64,000 nucleotides of DNA from CAZJYI01 sp964550025 (GTDB lineage: Bacteria; Verrucomicrobiota; Kiritimatiellia; UBA8416; CAYOBW01), in NCBI GenBank assembly GCA_964550025.1, contig CAZJYI010000050.1, positions 1 through 64,000 on the forward strand. The letters run 5' to 3'. A model generated the notes under the pieces. That model did not search any database and was not told where the DNA came from. It saw only the letters and a list, made by a program, of their open reading frames with translations. This document shows, piece by piece, positions 34,536 to 44,100 of this stretch. Position 1 is the stretch's first letter. Each line of letters begins with the position of its first letter. The position numbers were made by a program, and so were the translations under genes.

Positions 34536-34805
34536 CTACCTTCTATCCAGCGCGCGCTCCTCGACAATCCTGACCGCGACGGGAAGAGGAGGCGAGCCGA
34601 GGACCCGCGCCACCCCGTCCACCTCCTCATTCGTGAAAGCACCCTGTATGATCGCCTTGCCGCCGGGTATCGCCATTTTGATGGTGGGGGCCGACCAGAC
34701 TTCACCGTCGACGATGATTGCCAGCCGGCGCCCTCTGCCGCTGTCGCGGTTCTTCCGCCCGGCCGGAGCGTAATCATCGGGGCATCGTTCCTCCCCGGCA
34801 TCCAA
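34536..34805 (-). pseudogene. SecD P1-head-domain fragment
   Basis: The 89-codon frame reads LAIIVDGEVWSAPTIKMAIPGGKAIIQGAFTNEEVDGVARVLGSPPLPVAV, the pattern of the SecDF periplasmic head domain: IxxDGxVxSAP, then G.A.I.G.FT.EE..., then LPV. It is preceded by about 20 unrelated-looking residues and no signal peptide, membrane segment or ribosome binding site. The remainder of SecD, including its membrane helices, is absent on both sides. The fragment therefore looks like a relic, though a small stand-alone head-domain protein whose N-terminus I failed to find is possible. Confidence 0.55.
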
Positions 34806-35236
34806 CCGGCGTCCCCATCAACTCATGTCATCATATGGTTCAGCACGACCGTACGCAACGTTTGATGACCCACTCGCAATCCGGGAATAGTCCGCCCATT
34901 GGCCACACGATGTCCCGCTCTGCTGCCGAACGGCGAGGGGGACGAGTGCGAGCAGGAACGGCGAGGGTGCACTCATTTCCGCAGATCTTACTCGCACTCA
35001 GGGGCGGAGGGGGGGTTGTCGCCAATCCTCGCGGAGCGGGCGTCTCTGTTGCAGGGACCTCGGCGTGCAGATCAGCCAAGGTCTTTGTCGTCGGCTTGCT
35101 ACCGGCAAGGACGACTGACTCCACCATTTGTCTTGCGGTCCATCCCTGCCGGTGCTACGCATACACGGCGTATTGTGGATCAGGAATGCGGCATCTCCCC
35201 CCGGTCGCGGGGCCGTCGCCATTCGCAGGAGACGAC
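34806..35236. other. Intergenic region before the tagaturonate epimerase gene
   Basis: No gene can be supported in these 431 bases. Near 34929-34974, ACGGCGAGGG occurs twice about 35 bases apart. The promoter for 35237 should lie here but no clear -35/-10 pair was seen. AGGAG at 35227-35231 is the ribosome binding site. Confidence 0.4.
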
Positions 35237-36517
35237 ATGACCGAGACTCTTCCCTCACCCGTTCCCCTCGGACTCGAGCCCTCGTTCGGATTCGGCGATC
35301 GCATTGGCCTGGCGACTCCCGGACACGTGGCCGCGGCGTTGCGCTCCGACAGCGGCATCGCGCCCGTATTCTGCCAGCAGTCCATCCGCGAAATGGACCG
35401 CACGGGCCGCAGCGCCGAGCAGGTCATGCAGGAGGCACAGCGCGGCGTTGTCGACGCCGGCTGGGACGCGCCTTTCGGCGCCGATGCCGACCATCTCAAG
35501 ACGCGCGAAGACGTCAACCGTACAATGGCAGCGGGATTCACGCTCTTCACCATCGACCCGTCAGACTATGTCGACCGGCATGCCGACGACTACGGCGAGG
35601 ACGAGATCCGAACGCGCTACGCGGGGCTTCGCGACGAAGCGCCCTGGGTCGAGACCTACGCGGGCCAGTCGATCCCGTTGCCGACGAGCACGGTGGTGGA
35701 GATCGACGAACTCGCAATGCAGCGCGCCGCCGTCAAGTACGCCCGCGCGGTGAACTACAGCATCGAACTGGCCGAGTACATCAACGTCGCGCACGAGGCC
35801 AACGGCAGTGCGTATGAGATCGAGCTCAGCATCGACGAAACGGAACAACCCACATCGCTGGCCGAACACTACATCATCGCCGAACACTGCCTGGCCACCG
35901 AGATGAAGCTCGTCTCGCTGGCGCCGCGTTTTGTCGGCGCCCTGGAGAAGGGCGTGGACTATATTGGCGACCCGGATGCGCTGGGACGGTCCCTGCGGGA
36001 TCACGCCGCCATCGCCCAACTGCTGGGACCGTACAAGCTCAGCTTGCACTCGGGCTCCGACAAACTGTCCATGTACCCCGCGCTGGCGAGGGCGACAAAG
36101 GGGCGGTTTCACGTCAAGACGGCGGGCACGTCGTATCTCGAAGCGCTGCGCGTCGCGGCCCACCACGAACGCGCGCTGTTTCGCCGGATCTGCGAGTTTG
36201 CGCGTGCGCACTACGAGACCGACAAGGCGACGTACCACGTTCACGCAACACTCGCCGACGCGCCCGCGCCCGCCGAAATCAGCGACGACCGCGAGCTGGA
36301 ACAGGCATACCTGGAATGCTGGGAAGACGTACCGGAGGGCCGCGGTTTCACAGCCCCGGGGCGGCAGATCCTGCACTGCACATTCGGATCGGTCCTGACG
36401 GACGACAAACTGGGGCCGGCGCTTCACCAGTGCCTGCTCGATCACAACGAAGCGTACGACGAGTTCCTCGCGCTGCACTTCGGCAAACACCTCGACGCTC
36501 TCAAACGCGGTATGTGA
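35237..36517 (+). CDS. uxaE: Tagaturonate epimerase family protein
   Basis: The 426-residue protein contains GFGDRIGLATPGHVAAAL near the N-terminus, a hallmark of the UxaE family. FTLFTIDPSDYVD, YKLSLHSGSDKLSMYP and FHVKTAGTSYLEALRV are further conserved-looking blocks. UxaE interconverts D-tagaturonate and D-fructuronate in hexuronate catabolism, as in pectin degradation. Metal-binding His and Glu residues are plausible at HSGSDK and HHERALFRR. AGGAG precedes the chosen ATG. No other uronate genes are adjacent; the next gene, a cytochrome, starts 3 bases after the stop and may be cotranscribed only by chance. Confidence 0.85.
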   Translation: MTETLPSPVPLGLEPSFGFGDRIGLATPGHVAAALRSDSGIAPVFCQQSIREMDRTGRSAEQVMQEAQRGVVDAGWDAPFGADADHLKTREDVNRTMAAGFTLFTIDPSDYVDRHADDYGEDEIRTRYAGLRDEAPWVETYAGQSIPLPTSTVVEIDELAMQRAAVKYARAVNYSIELAEYINVAHEANGSAYEIELSIDETEQPTSLAEHYIIAEHCLATEMKLVSLAPRFVGALEKGVDYIGDPDALGRSLRDHAAIAQLLGPYKLSLHSGSDKLSMYPALARATKGRFHVKTAGTSYLEALRVAAHHERALFRRICEFARAHYETDKATYHVHATLADAPAPAEISDDRELEQAYLECWEDVPEGRGFTAPGRQILHCTFGSVLTDDKLGPALHQCLLDHNEAYDEFLALHFGKHLDALKRGM

Positions 36518-36520
36518 CCG

Positions 36521-38899
36521 ATGACGAGCCCCAACACACAGAAATTCCGGTGGACCGTCGCTATCCTGTCCGTCTCCCTCCTTGTCCTGGTCGCCGCGAA
36601 TCGGCCGGCGACGACGTCGCGAGCCACGGACGGCCCGGCAACAACGCGCTTTGTCGGCTCGCGGAGCTGCCGCGAATGCCACGAACGCTTCTACAAGCTC
36701 TGGGAGCCGTCCCACCACGGCAAGGCCATGCAGCCTTTCACACCGGAGTTCGCCGCGGGGCTTCTTCCCCAGACCAACGACATTTCGATCGGACCTCTCC
36801 GCTTCCGCGCCGACTTCTCGGGCACCAACGCCTGGGTCTACGAGTTCGGCCCGCAAGGCACGAACCGCTACGCCATGCTGCACGCCATGGGCGGAAAGAA
36901 CGTGTACTACTTCCTCACCCCGCTCGAGAGAGGGCGCCTGCAGGTACTGCCCATCGCCTACCACGTCGTCCACAAGGAATGGTACGATACCACGGCCAGT
37001 ATGGTCCGCCACTTCCACGGCATAGAAGATGCCCCGCTGGACTGGCGCGACCCGATGCTGACTTTCAACACCGCCTGCTTCAATTGCCACGTCAGCCAGC
37101 TATCGAAGAACTACGACGTCGCGACCGACACCTATCACACCGAATGGGTTGAACCGGGAATCAACTGCGAGACCTGCCACGGCCCGGCTGAAGAGCACAA
37201 CCGCGTTTGCCGCGAAGCGCCCGAAGGAACGGTTCCCAAAGACTTGAAGATCATCCGCACCGGCCCGATGACACCGACGCAGCGCGACGCGGTCTGCGCG
37301 CCCTGCCACGCCAAGATGAGCCCCCTCACAGACACTTTCATGCCGGGGGACCGCTATTTCGACCACTACGACCTGGTGACGCTCGAGGACCGGGACTTTC
37401 ACCCCGACGGGCGCGACCTCGGCGAGAACTACACCTACACCTCGTGGCTCATGAACCCCTGCATGCAGGGCGGCAAGTTCGAGTGCAATCACTGCCACAC
37501 CTCCAGCGGCCGCTACCGCTTCGCCGGCACCAACACCAACCACGCCTGCCTGCCATGCCATGCCGAACGCGTGGCCAACGCCACCGCACACACGCATCAC
37601 AAGCCCGACAGCAAGGGCAACCAGTGCGTGTCGTGCCACATGCCCATGACGGTTTTCGCTCACATGCGCCGCAGCGATCACTCGATGCTCCCCCCTACCC
37701 CGGCGGCAACCCTCGCCTTCAAGTCGCCCAACGCCTGCAACATCTGCCATACAAAGAAGGACGCCGCCTGGGCCGACAAGCACGTGCGCAAGTGGCACAA
37801 GGACGACTACCAGGCCCCCGTGCTGGCACGCGCCGAGCTGCTCGACGCTGCGCGCAAGGGCAACTGGTCGAAACTCGACGGGATTCTCGAGTACATCCGG
37901 CGGCCCGATGCCGACATGGTCTTCACTACGGCCTTCCTGCGCTTGCTCAACACCTGCAGCGACGAGCGCGTCCGGCCCGTACTGCGCAAGATGGCGTCCC
38001 ACCCCTCGCCGCTCGCGCGTTCGTCAGCCGTGCAGTCCCTCCAGGATGCCGCCGACGCCGAGTCCCTGCGTGTCATGCTCGATGCCACGCGCGACGACGT
38101 ACGCATCGTACGTGTCAAAGCGGCCATCGCCCTGTCGCGCCATGCCGGCCGCGAGCTGAGCGCCGCTGACCGCAAGTCGCTCGACGCCGCCACAGCCGAG
38201 TACCTCCATTCGCTGACTTCGCGGCCCGACGACTGGTCGTCGCACTACAACCTCGGCAACTACTACGTCGACCGGCAACAGCCCCGCAAGGCGATCGAGG
38301 AGTTCAGCCTGTCTTCCAAGTTCCGCCCCGACGTCATCCTACCCCTGGTAAACCGCTCCATGGTGCATGCCAGACTCGGCGAGAGCAAGGAGGCCGAGAC
38401 CTGCCTGCGGAAGGCCATCGCCATCGAGCCGGAAAACTCCGCCGTGAACTTCAACCTGGCTTTGCTCGTTGCCGAGACGCAGCGAATCGCTGAGGCGGAG
38501 CGTCTCCTGCGGACGGCACTGAAATCACAGCCGCGCTTCGCGGCCGCGGCCTACAACCTCGGCGTTCTACTGAGCCGGCGCCGTCCCGCCGAAGGCATCG
38601 ACTGGTGCCGAAAGGCCGTGGCTTATGAGCCGGGAGAACCGAAGTACGGCTACTCGCTGGGTTTCTTCCTGGCGCAGAACGGCAAGACGACTGAGGCGGA
38701 GACAGAGCTCCGCAAGCTCATGGCGCGTTCGCCGAACTTCGCCGATGCCGGTTTTTTCCTGGGCCGCCTGTACGAACAGCAACGGCGCCTGGACGACGCG
38801 CGGCAACTCTACCGCAAGATGGTAACCAACCGGGAGCTCCCACGTACCGCCCGCCGGCAGGCCGAGGGACGGCTGCGTGCGTTGGGGGCGCAGCGGTAG
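36521..38899 (+). CDS. Octaheme c-type cytochrome with HEAT-like and TPR repeats
   Basis: The 792-residue protein has an N-terminal membrane or signal segment at about 11-27. Eight CxxCH heme sites lie between about residues 50 and 410: CRECH, CFNCH, CETCH, CAPCH, CNHCH, CLPCH, CVSCH and CNICH. A HEAT-like helical region follows (LARSSAVQSLQDAADAESLRVML), and then at least five TPR units from about 560 (WSSHYNLGNYYVDRQQPRKAIEEF onward). Multiheme proteins of the cytochrome c554 / doubled-CXXCH type shuttle electrons in the periplasm. The TPR tail probably binds a partner protein. The start is 3 bases after uxaE. No nearby cytochrome biogenesis genes are in the window. The redox partner is unknown. 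Confidence 0.9.
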   Translation: MTSPNTQKFRWTVAILSVSLLVLVAANRPATTSRATDGPATTRFVGSRSCRECHERFYKLWEPSHHGKAMQPFTPEFAAGLLPQTNDISIGPLRFRADFSGTNAWVYEFGPQGTNRYAMLHAMGGKNVYYFLTPLERGRLQVLPIAYHVVHKEWYDTTASMVRHFHGIEDAPLDWRDPMLTFNTACFNCHVSQLSKNYDVATDTYHTEWVEPGINCETCHGPAEEHNRVCREAPEGTVPKDLKIIRTGPMTPTQRDAVCAPCHAKMSPLTDTFMPGDRYFDHYDLVTLEDRDFHPDGRDLGENYTYTSWLMNPCMQGGKFECNHCHTSSGRYRFAGTNTNHACLPCHAERVANATAHTHHKPDSKGNQCVSCHMPMTVFAHMRRSDHSMLPPTPAATLAFKSPNACNICHTKKDAAWADKHVRKWHKDDYQAPVLARAELLDAARKGNWSKLDGILEYIRRPDADMVFTTAFLRLLNTCSDERVRPVLRKMASHPSPLARSSAVQSLQDAADAESLRVMLDATRDDVRIVRVKAAIALSRHAGRELSAADRKSLDAATAEYLHSLTSRPDDWSSHYNLGNYYVDRQQPRKAIEEFSLSSKFRPDVILPLVNRSMVHARLGESKEAETCLRKAIAIEPENSAVNFNLALLVAETQRIAEAERLLRTALKSQPRFAAAAYNLGVLLSRRRPAEGIDWCRKAVAYEPGEPKYGYSLGFFLAQNGKTTEAETELRKLMARSPNFADAGFFLGRLYEQQRRLDDARQLYRKMVTNRELPRTARRQAEGRLRALGAQR

Positions 38900-38946
38900 A
38901 CGATTGTCTGACCACCCGGTCTCAGGGGAGTGTGCGGTCTTCGGTT

Positions 38947-39023
38947 CTCCCTCTTCGTCGGCGTCTTCGTCCCTGTCTTGGTCGACGAGGACGACGATGA
39001 AGACAGCGACGAAGAGAGGGGAG
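38947..39023. repeat. Long GTC/GAC-rich hairpin
   Basis: The arms CTCTTCGTCGGCGTCTTCGTC and GATGAAGACAGCGACGAAGAG pair with three mismatches in 21. Pairing extends further inward around TCGA and outward to CTCCC/GGGGAG. It lies between the cytochrome gene and convergent vapC and may act as a terminator for both, although no T run follows. Confidence 0.75.
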
Positions 39024-39098
39024 GCGTCGTGACCGTGCCGCTCACCGCGCCGAATACGGATCGGCCGCGTGGTGCAGACCGTCCCAAAGAGCCGAAAC

Positions 39099-39512
39099 TC
39101 AGCACCGTGCGGATTTCCGCCAGTTCTCGATGTTCAGGCCGGGGACACGGCGGAACTCCCTCTCGTTGTCCGTCACGAGGATCGCATCCAACGCGAGAGC
39201 GTGTGCGGCAATCATCGTGTCAAGTGGACCGATCCGCCTCCCCTGCGACTCAAGTTCCGAGCGGACTCGTCCGTAGTACAAGGCACAGGTGTCGTCATAG
39301 GGTGCGATGTCAATCGGTGTCATGAACTCGGCTATCAGGAGCCTGTTCTTTGCCGGATTCGAACTCCTGCATGCACCATACTCAAGCTCACTCAGGGTCA
39401 CGGAGGACACGCACACATCCCGAGGATGAACGGCCTGCAGTTTCTCCAGGGCACTCGGCGAACGTTCCCGCATGATGTCGATGCAGAGATTCGTATCGAG
39501 CATGTACTTCAT
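39099..39512 (-). CDS. vapC: VapC-type PIN-domain ribonuclease toxin
   Basis: A 137-residue PIN-domain protein. The acidic active-site residues are visible: Asp6 in MLDTNLCID, Glu in LSELEYG, and Asp residues in GPLDTMIAAHAL and LVTDNEREF. VapC toxins cleave RNA, often tRNA, and are neutralised by VapB. The start ATG overlaps the vapB stop by one base (TGATG), which indicates coupled translation. The length and motifs are complete. Confidence 0.93.
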   Translation of the reverse strand: MKYMLDTNLCIDIMRERSPSALEKLQAVHPRDVCVSSVTLSELEYGACRSSNPAKNRLLIAEFMTPIDIAPYDDTCALYYGRVRSELESQGRRIGPLDTMIAAHALALDAILVTDNEREFRRVPGLNIENWRKSARC

Positions 39513-39742
39513 CAGAGTTGCCTGCGGGCCTGATGTTCGGCCGGCTGATTCCGATCCTCCATGAAATCATCCGTGAATTTGCCAAGACTGTTGAGCAGCG
39601 GAGCCCAGGGGTTCTCCTTGGGATACAGGATCAGAATGTCCTCGTATTTCCGGATATAGACTTCCTTGCTTCGGAAGCGGAATTCCTTTGGTATTCTGAC
39701 CGCCTGGCTTCGCCCATTCGTAAACACTTTTGCCGTTTGCAT
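39512..39742 (-). CDS. vapB: VapB-type antitoxin
   Basis: The 76-residue product has the AbrB/MazE-like SpoVT fold signature AKVFTNGRSQAVRIPKEFRF at its N-terminus. It has an EVYIRKYEDILIL strand and a C-terminal tail (GKFTDDFMEDRN) that would bind VapC. AAGGAGG precedes the start. A 14-bp palindrome is just upstream and is a candidate operator for autoregulation. Confidence 0.92.
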   Translation of the reverse strand: MQTAKVFTNGRSQAVRIPKEFRFRSKEVYIRKYEDILILYPKENPWAPLLNSLGKFTDDFMEDRNQPAEHQARRQL

Positions 39743-39759
39743 GACCGACCTCCTTGCCG

Positions 39760-39773
39760 TATATCATGATATA
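39760..39773 (-). promoter_or_regulatory. vapBC operator/promoter palindrome
   Basis: TATATCATGATATA is a perfect 14-bp palindrome, 18 bases before the vapB start. On the minus strand the overlapping TATCAT and TATATA match -10 boxes. VapBC pairs usually repress themselves at such sites. Confidence 0.6.
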
Positions 39774-39808
39774 TATCAAATCACAGGCTATGCGGTCAAG
39801 CAGAGGTA

Positions 39809-41005
39809 TCACCGCGCCGAGTACGGGTCGGCCGCGTCGCGCAGGCCGTCGCCCAGGAAGTTGAAGCACAGCACGGTGAGGATGATGAACACCGACGGCA
39901 GGAGCATCCACGGGTAGTTGGCAATGGCCTGGATGTTCATGCAGTCCTTGAGCATCACGCCCCAACTCACGACGGGCGGGCGCAGCCCCAGACCCAGGAA
40001 ACTCAGGGACGTTTCGCCGAGGATCATTCCCGGCACGCTCAGCGTGAGCGAGACGATGATGTGGCTCGTAAAACCGGGCAGGAGATGCCGGAAGATCACG
40101 CGGGAGTGCGATGCTCCGAGAAGGCGCGCCGCGACGGCATAGTCCTCTTCCCGCAATGAGAGGATCTTGCCGCGCACCACCCGTGCCAGACGTGTCCAGC
40201 CGAGAAGACTGAGAACAACCGTTATCCCGAAGTACACTTTGAGGGGCGACCAGTCGGAAGGCATGACGGCGCCGAGCGCGAGCCACAGGGGCAGCTTTGG
40301 AAACGCGTTGAGGATCTCGATGCAGCGCTGGATGAACGTGTCCAGCGCGCCGCCCACGTACCCCGAAATGCCGCCTACCGTCAGGCCGAGAACGAAGGTG
40401 AGCATGATCCCGATAATACCGACCGACAGCGAGATTCGAGCGCCGTACACGATACGCGAAAAAACGCACCGGCCGTACTTGTCGCCGCCGAAGAGATAAA
40501 ACGCCGTTGGTTCGTCTCCGGCACGGACCTCCCCGGGCTGACGCACCCCGAACAGATGGCGTCTGCAGGGTATCAGCCGCCAGAGCCTGTACGGTTCACC
40601 TCGCACGAAGAACCCGAGGCGGAGGATGCTCTCGCGGTCCTCGACATACGCTTTGCGAAAGGTGACCGGATCGATCTCGCGCCGGATATCGTACGCGTAG
40701 AGCCCGTGGCGAAAGCTGAAACGCGGCAACTGCGGCGGACTGTACAGGCGTTTGCCGTCGAAGCGGTTCGGCGTGTGCGGCGCAACGAACTCGGCGAACA
40801 CGGCAACGAGATAGAAGACGACAAGGACGTTCAGTCCGAGAAGAGCCAGCTTGTGTTTGGCGAAGCGCAGGCGGATCAACTGCCACTGCGACAGCGCCCC
40901 GGCATCGCGGGAGGAGGCCTGAGGGTCGGGGGACAGGGAGGGCGGCACACCCTCTTCCCCGGCGCCGCCTTTGATCTCGGCTGCCTGTTCTCCGTTCTTC
41001 TTCAT
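39809..41005 (-). CDS. oppC: Peptide ABC transporter permease (OppC/DppC family)
   Basis: A 398-residue permease. A cytoplasmic tail of about 45 residues precedes the first helix (LALLGLNVLVVFYLVAVFAEF). A periplasmic insert of about 110 residues follows, containing FSFRHGLYAYDIRREID. The core includes FGGDKYGRCVFSRIVYGARISL and the EAA loop AARLLGASHSRVIFRHLLPG, where the ATPase docks. The last helix ends FNFLGDGLRDAADPYSAR, as in OppC. The ATG at 41005 has no clear ribosome binding site; its upstream region is a GACTCGCG repeat. It follows the OppA-OppB fusion gene. No ATPase (OppD/OppF) gene is in the window. Confidence 0.9.
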   Translation of the reverse strand: MKKNGEQAAEIKGGAGEEGVPPSLSPDPQASSRDAGALSQWQLIRLRFAKHKLALLGLNVLVVFYLVAVFAEFVAPHTPNRFDGKRLYSPPQLPRFSFRHGLYAYDIRREIDPVTFRKAYVEDRESILRLGFFVRGEPYRLWRLIPCRRHLFGVRQPGEVRAGDEPTAFYLFGGDKYGRCVFSRIVYGARISLSVGIIGIMLTFVLGLTVGGISGYVGGALDTFIQRCIEILNAFPKLPLWLALGAVMPSDWSPLKVYFGITVVLSLLGWTRLARVVRGKILSLREEDYAVAARLLGASHSRVIFRHLLPGFTSHIIVSLTLSVPGMILGETSLSFLGLGLRPPVVSWGVMLKDCMNIQAIANYPWMLLPSVFIILTVLCFNFLGDGLRDAADPYSAR

Positions 41006-41030
41006 CGTCTCAGTCTCGTTTTCCGTTCTG

Positions 41031-41096
41031 GACTCGCGACTCGCGACTTGCGACTCGCGTCCCCCGACCCGCGACACGCGGCACGCCACTCGCCAC
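41031..41096. repeat. GACTCGCGAC / GACACGCG short-repeat tract
   Basis: GACTCGCGACTCGCGACTTG and related CGACCCGCGACACGCGG units fill the gap between the two transporter genes. The same kind of tract occurs at 63735 and after. Confidence 0.75.
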
Positions 41097-41104
41097 TTCT
41101 CCCC

Positions 41105-44100
41105 TCACCGGCTCCCTCCACCAAACCGAATCCTGGGATCGAGCCAGAGCAGGAGCAGATCGCTCACCAGGGTACCGATGACTCCCAGGAGGCTCAGCAC
41201 CATCAGCATGGAACCCGCCAGGTACATGTCTTCGTTCAGCAGGGCTTCCAGCATGAGCGGACCGACAGTCGGCAGGGAAAGCACCATGGCGACGATCGCG
41301 CCGCCGGAAATCAGCATCGGGAAGAGCCCGCCGATGCCGGAGATAAAGGGGTTCAATGCCATCCGCACCGGGTACTTGAAGAGCAGCTTCATGGGCCTGA
41401 CGCCCTTGGCACGCGCGGTGGTCACGTAAGGCTTCTTCAACTCATCCAGGAGATTGCCGCGCATGACGCGAATCATGCCGGCCGTCCCGGCCACGCCAAG
41501 GACGACGATGGGCACCCAGATGTGCTTCATGAGGTCGAGCACCTTCGGCCAGTCCCATTCCGGCTGTGCGCCGAACTCGGCGGAGAAGAGGCCTTCAACC
41601 GTAATGCCAAACCACGTCTTGGCTGCGAAACACAGCAACAGGGTCAGGAGGAAGCTGGGCACACACATGCCGATGAAGCCAATGAAAGTCAGTATGTAGT
41701 CGCCTGCGGAGTACTGGCGAACGGCGGAGTAGATACCGATCGGGATGGCCAGGGCCCAGGTGAAGAGAATCGTCCCGAGAGAGATCAGTATCGTCTGCAG
41801 GACGCGGTCCCCGACGACCTCGTTGACGGGGCGCGACGTCTGCATGGACCACCCCAGGTGCCCCTGCAGCAGTCCCTTGTCCGCGGGAGCGAACGATCGG
41901 AACCAGTAGAGTCCCATCCAGCGGAGATAGCGGGAGTGCATCGGGTCTTTGAGGTGGAAGCGTTCCTCCAGCGAACGGATCTGTTCGATGTCCGCTTCGT
42001 CGCCGTTCAAGCGCAGCTCCATGATCCGGGATTCGACGTAGTCACCGGGGGGAAGCTGGATGATGGTGAAAGAGACAACGGAGATGACCAGGAGCGTCGG
42101 GATCATCAACAGCAGGCGGCGTCCGACGAAAGGGTGCTTCAGGGCCGCCATCAGCAGGAACAGGCCGAGTACTCCCATGAACCCGTAGCGCAACAGATTG
42201 CCCAGCCACGGGCTGCCCCCGGCCACCGTTTCCGCGGCAGCCTGCGCGGCCCTGGGAAGCGTGGGTTCCAGAATCGACTGCTTCATTTGCGCAATCGCTC
42301 CGGGCGAATCCGTGCCGTCCTCGAAGTAGTAGGTCTCGAACCCCGCGTTAGCCGGGCTCTGGAAGTCCCACGAATAGACAGCCGTGCGCGGCACGTTGCG
42401 GAAACCGTCCTTGACCAGCATCAGGATTGGCGGCGGGGTACAGATGTTGATGGTCCACAGGTTGTCGGCCGCAATCTCCAACGCCTCATTGAAGACCGCC
42501 TTCTGCGCGGCGCGATCGGCCTCCTGCATTGCGCGATCGTAGACGACCATGGCACGGCGGACGGGATGGTCCGCCGGCGGCTCGATGCAGCGTGGGCTCG
42601 AACGCGCGAGCGGATCCCCGTACAACCCGCCGCGCCGGTACCAGGCCGCGTACCCGAGGGCGAAGAACGATTCGTTCACGGGCACGAAATAGCGCGGCTG
42701 GATCAGGGGCATGAACTCGCCGTTTCCGCCCCACGCGTCAAAATCGTGTTCCAGGGCGTACTGCTCGACACGGAACAGCGTGCGGTTGCGGGCCCTCAGG
42801 ATGGCGCGCACGCCCACGCGCCCCCAGTCCCGGATCACGAACTGCGAAGGCCCTTCGCCCGTGAAGTTACTCACGTCGAGGAAGAACGTCATGCGCGTCC
42901 CGTCCCTGAATGTGCGGTACCCCTCGTAGTCGCGCTGCGTCAGGCCGATCTGGTCCAGCAGGCGGCTTGCCTCGTCGGGCCGGTGTTCCACACCCGCTTT
43001 GTAGAGCCGCGGATTGTGGAAGTAGGAGGCGGGCCCCGGCGAGCAGGTGGCGGGTACGAGCTGTCCACCGTACTCCGCATCGATAATGGCCTCGCGGTCG
43101 ATGGCCAGCGAGAGGGCGCGGCGGAAACGCGCGTCATTGAGGAGCTCGTGCTTCTTCCCGGTCGTCGGATCCTCCGGATCGATGCGCCGGTTCAGGTTGG
43201 GCTGGATGGCGAACGCCGAGCGGTCACCCGAGTACCAGTGATACACCTCGTAGCCCCCGGTCTTGCGCTGGTCCATGACGTAGGCGTAGTCGTCGTAGCG
43301 AATGTGCCGCGCCTGCATGGTCAACTGCCCCCCGCCGGCCGTCATCGCCACCATTTCCAGGGCGCGCTGATTGAACAGCAGCCGGTCGACGTAGGGGAGC
43401 TGGTTGCCCTGCGTGTCCACCGTGAAGTAGTAGGGATTGCGCACGAGAGTCTGCGGCGGATTGGCTTTGTACGTCCGGTAGATCCACGGCCAGAGCCTGG
43501 GGTGTTCCGGGTTGTGCCACTGCTGTCGGTCGTAGTACAGGCCCACGCGATCAGAGATGCCGAGGCGCTCCATCATCTCCTCGCACAGCGCCTCGTCGCC
43601 GATCAGCGGGTGGAACTGCTCGAGATAGTGCTTTGGACTGTCGCAGACGTCCACCCCGTCATACGTTGCCATCTGCGCCAGGAAGACGCCCTTGGGATGG
43701 GGAAAAACGAAGCGCACGGTGTGCGGCCCGAGCCTTTCGACACGGCCGGCTTTTCCTTTGACGCGCATAAACTCGGGCGGGGCTCCCGTGATCTTCCTGC
43801 AGAGCATCTCCCGTTCCCACCAGTAGACGATGTCATCGGCCGTGAAGGGGTGCCCGTCAGACCATCGCATGCCGCGGCGAAGCTCGAATGTGAACTCACG
43901 GCTGTCCGGCGAGACCTCGTAGCTTCTGGCAACGTGCGGGACGATGGGATATCCCGTCGGCGACCAGCGAACCAGCGCCGGGTAGGCAAGGCGGGAGCGC
44001 ACGATACCGACGTCGTTGAGCGACAGGGCAGCCCGGAACCAGGTGCCGCCATAGCGCCCGACGCCTTCCACACCCTCGAGCACACAAGGCTCCGAACCGA

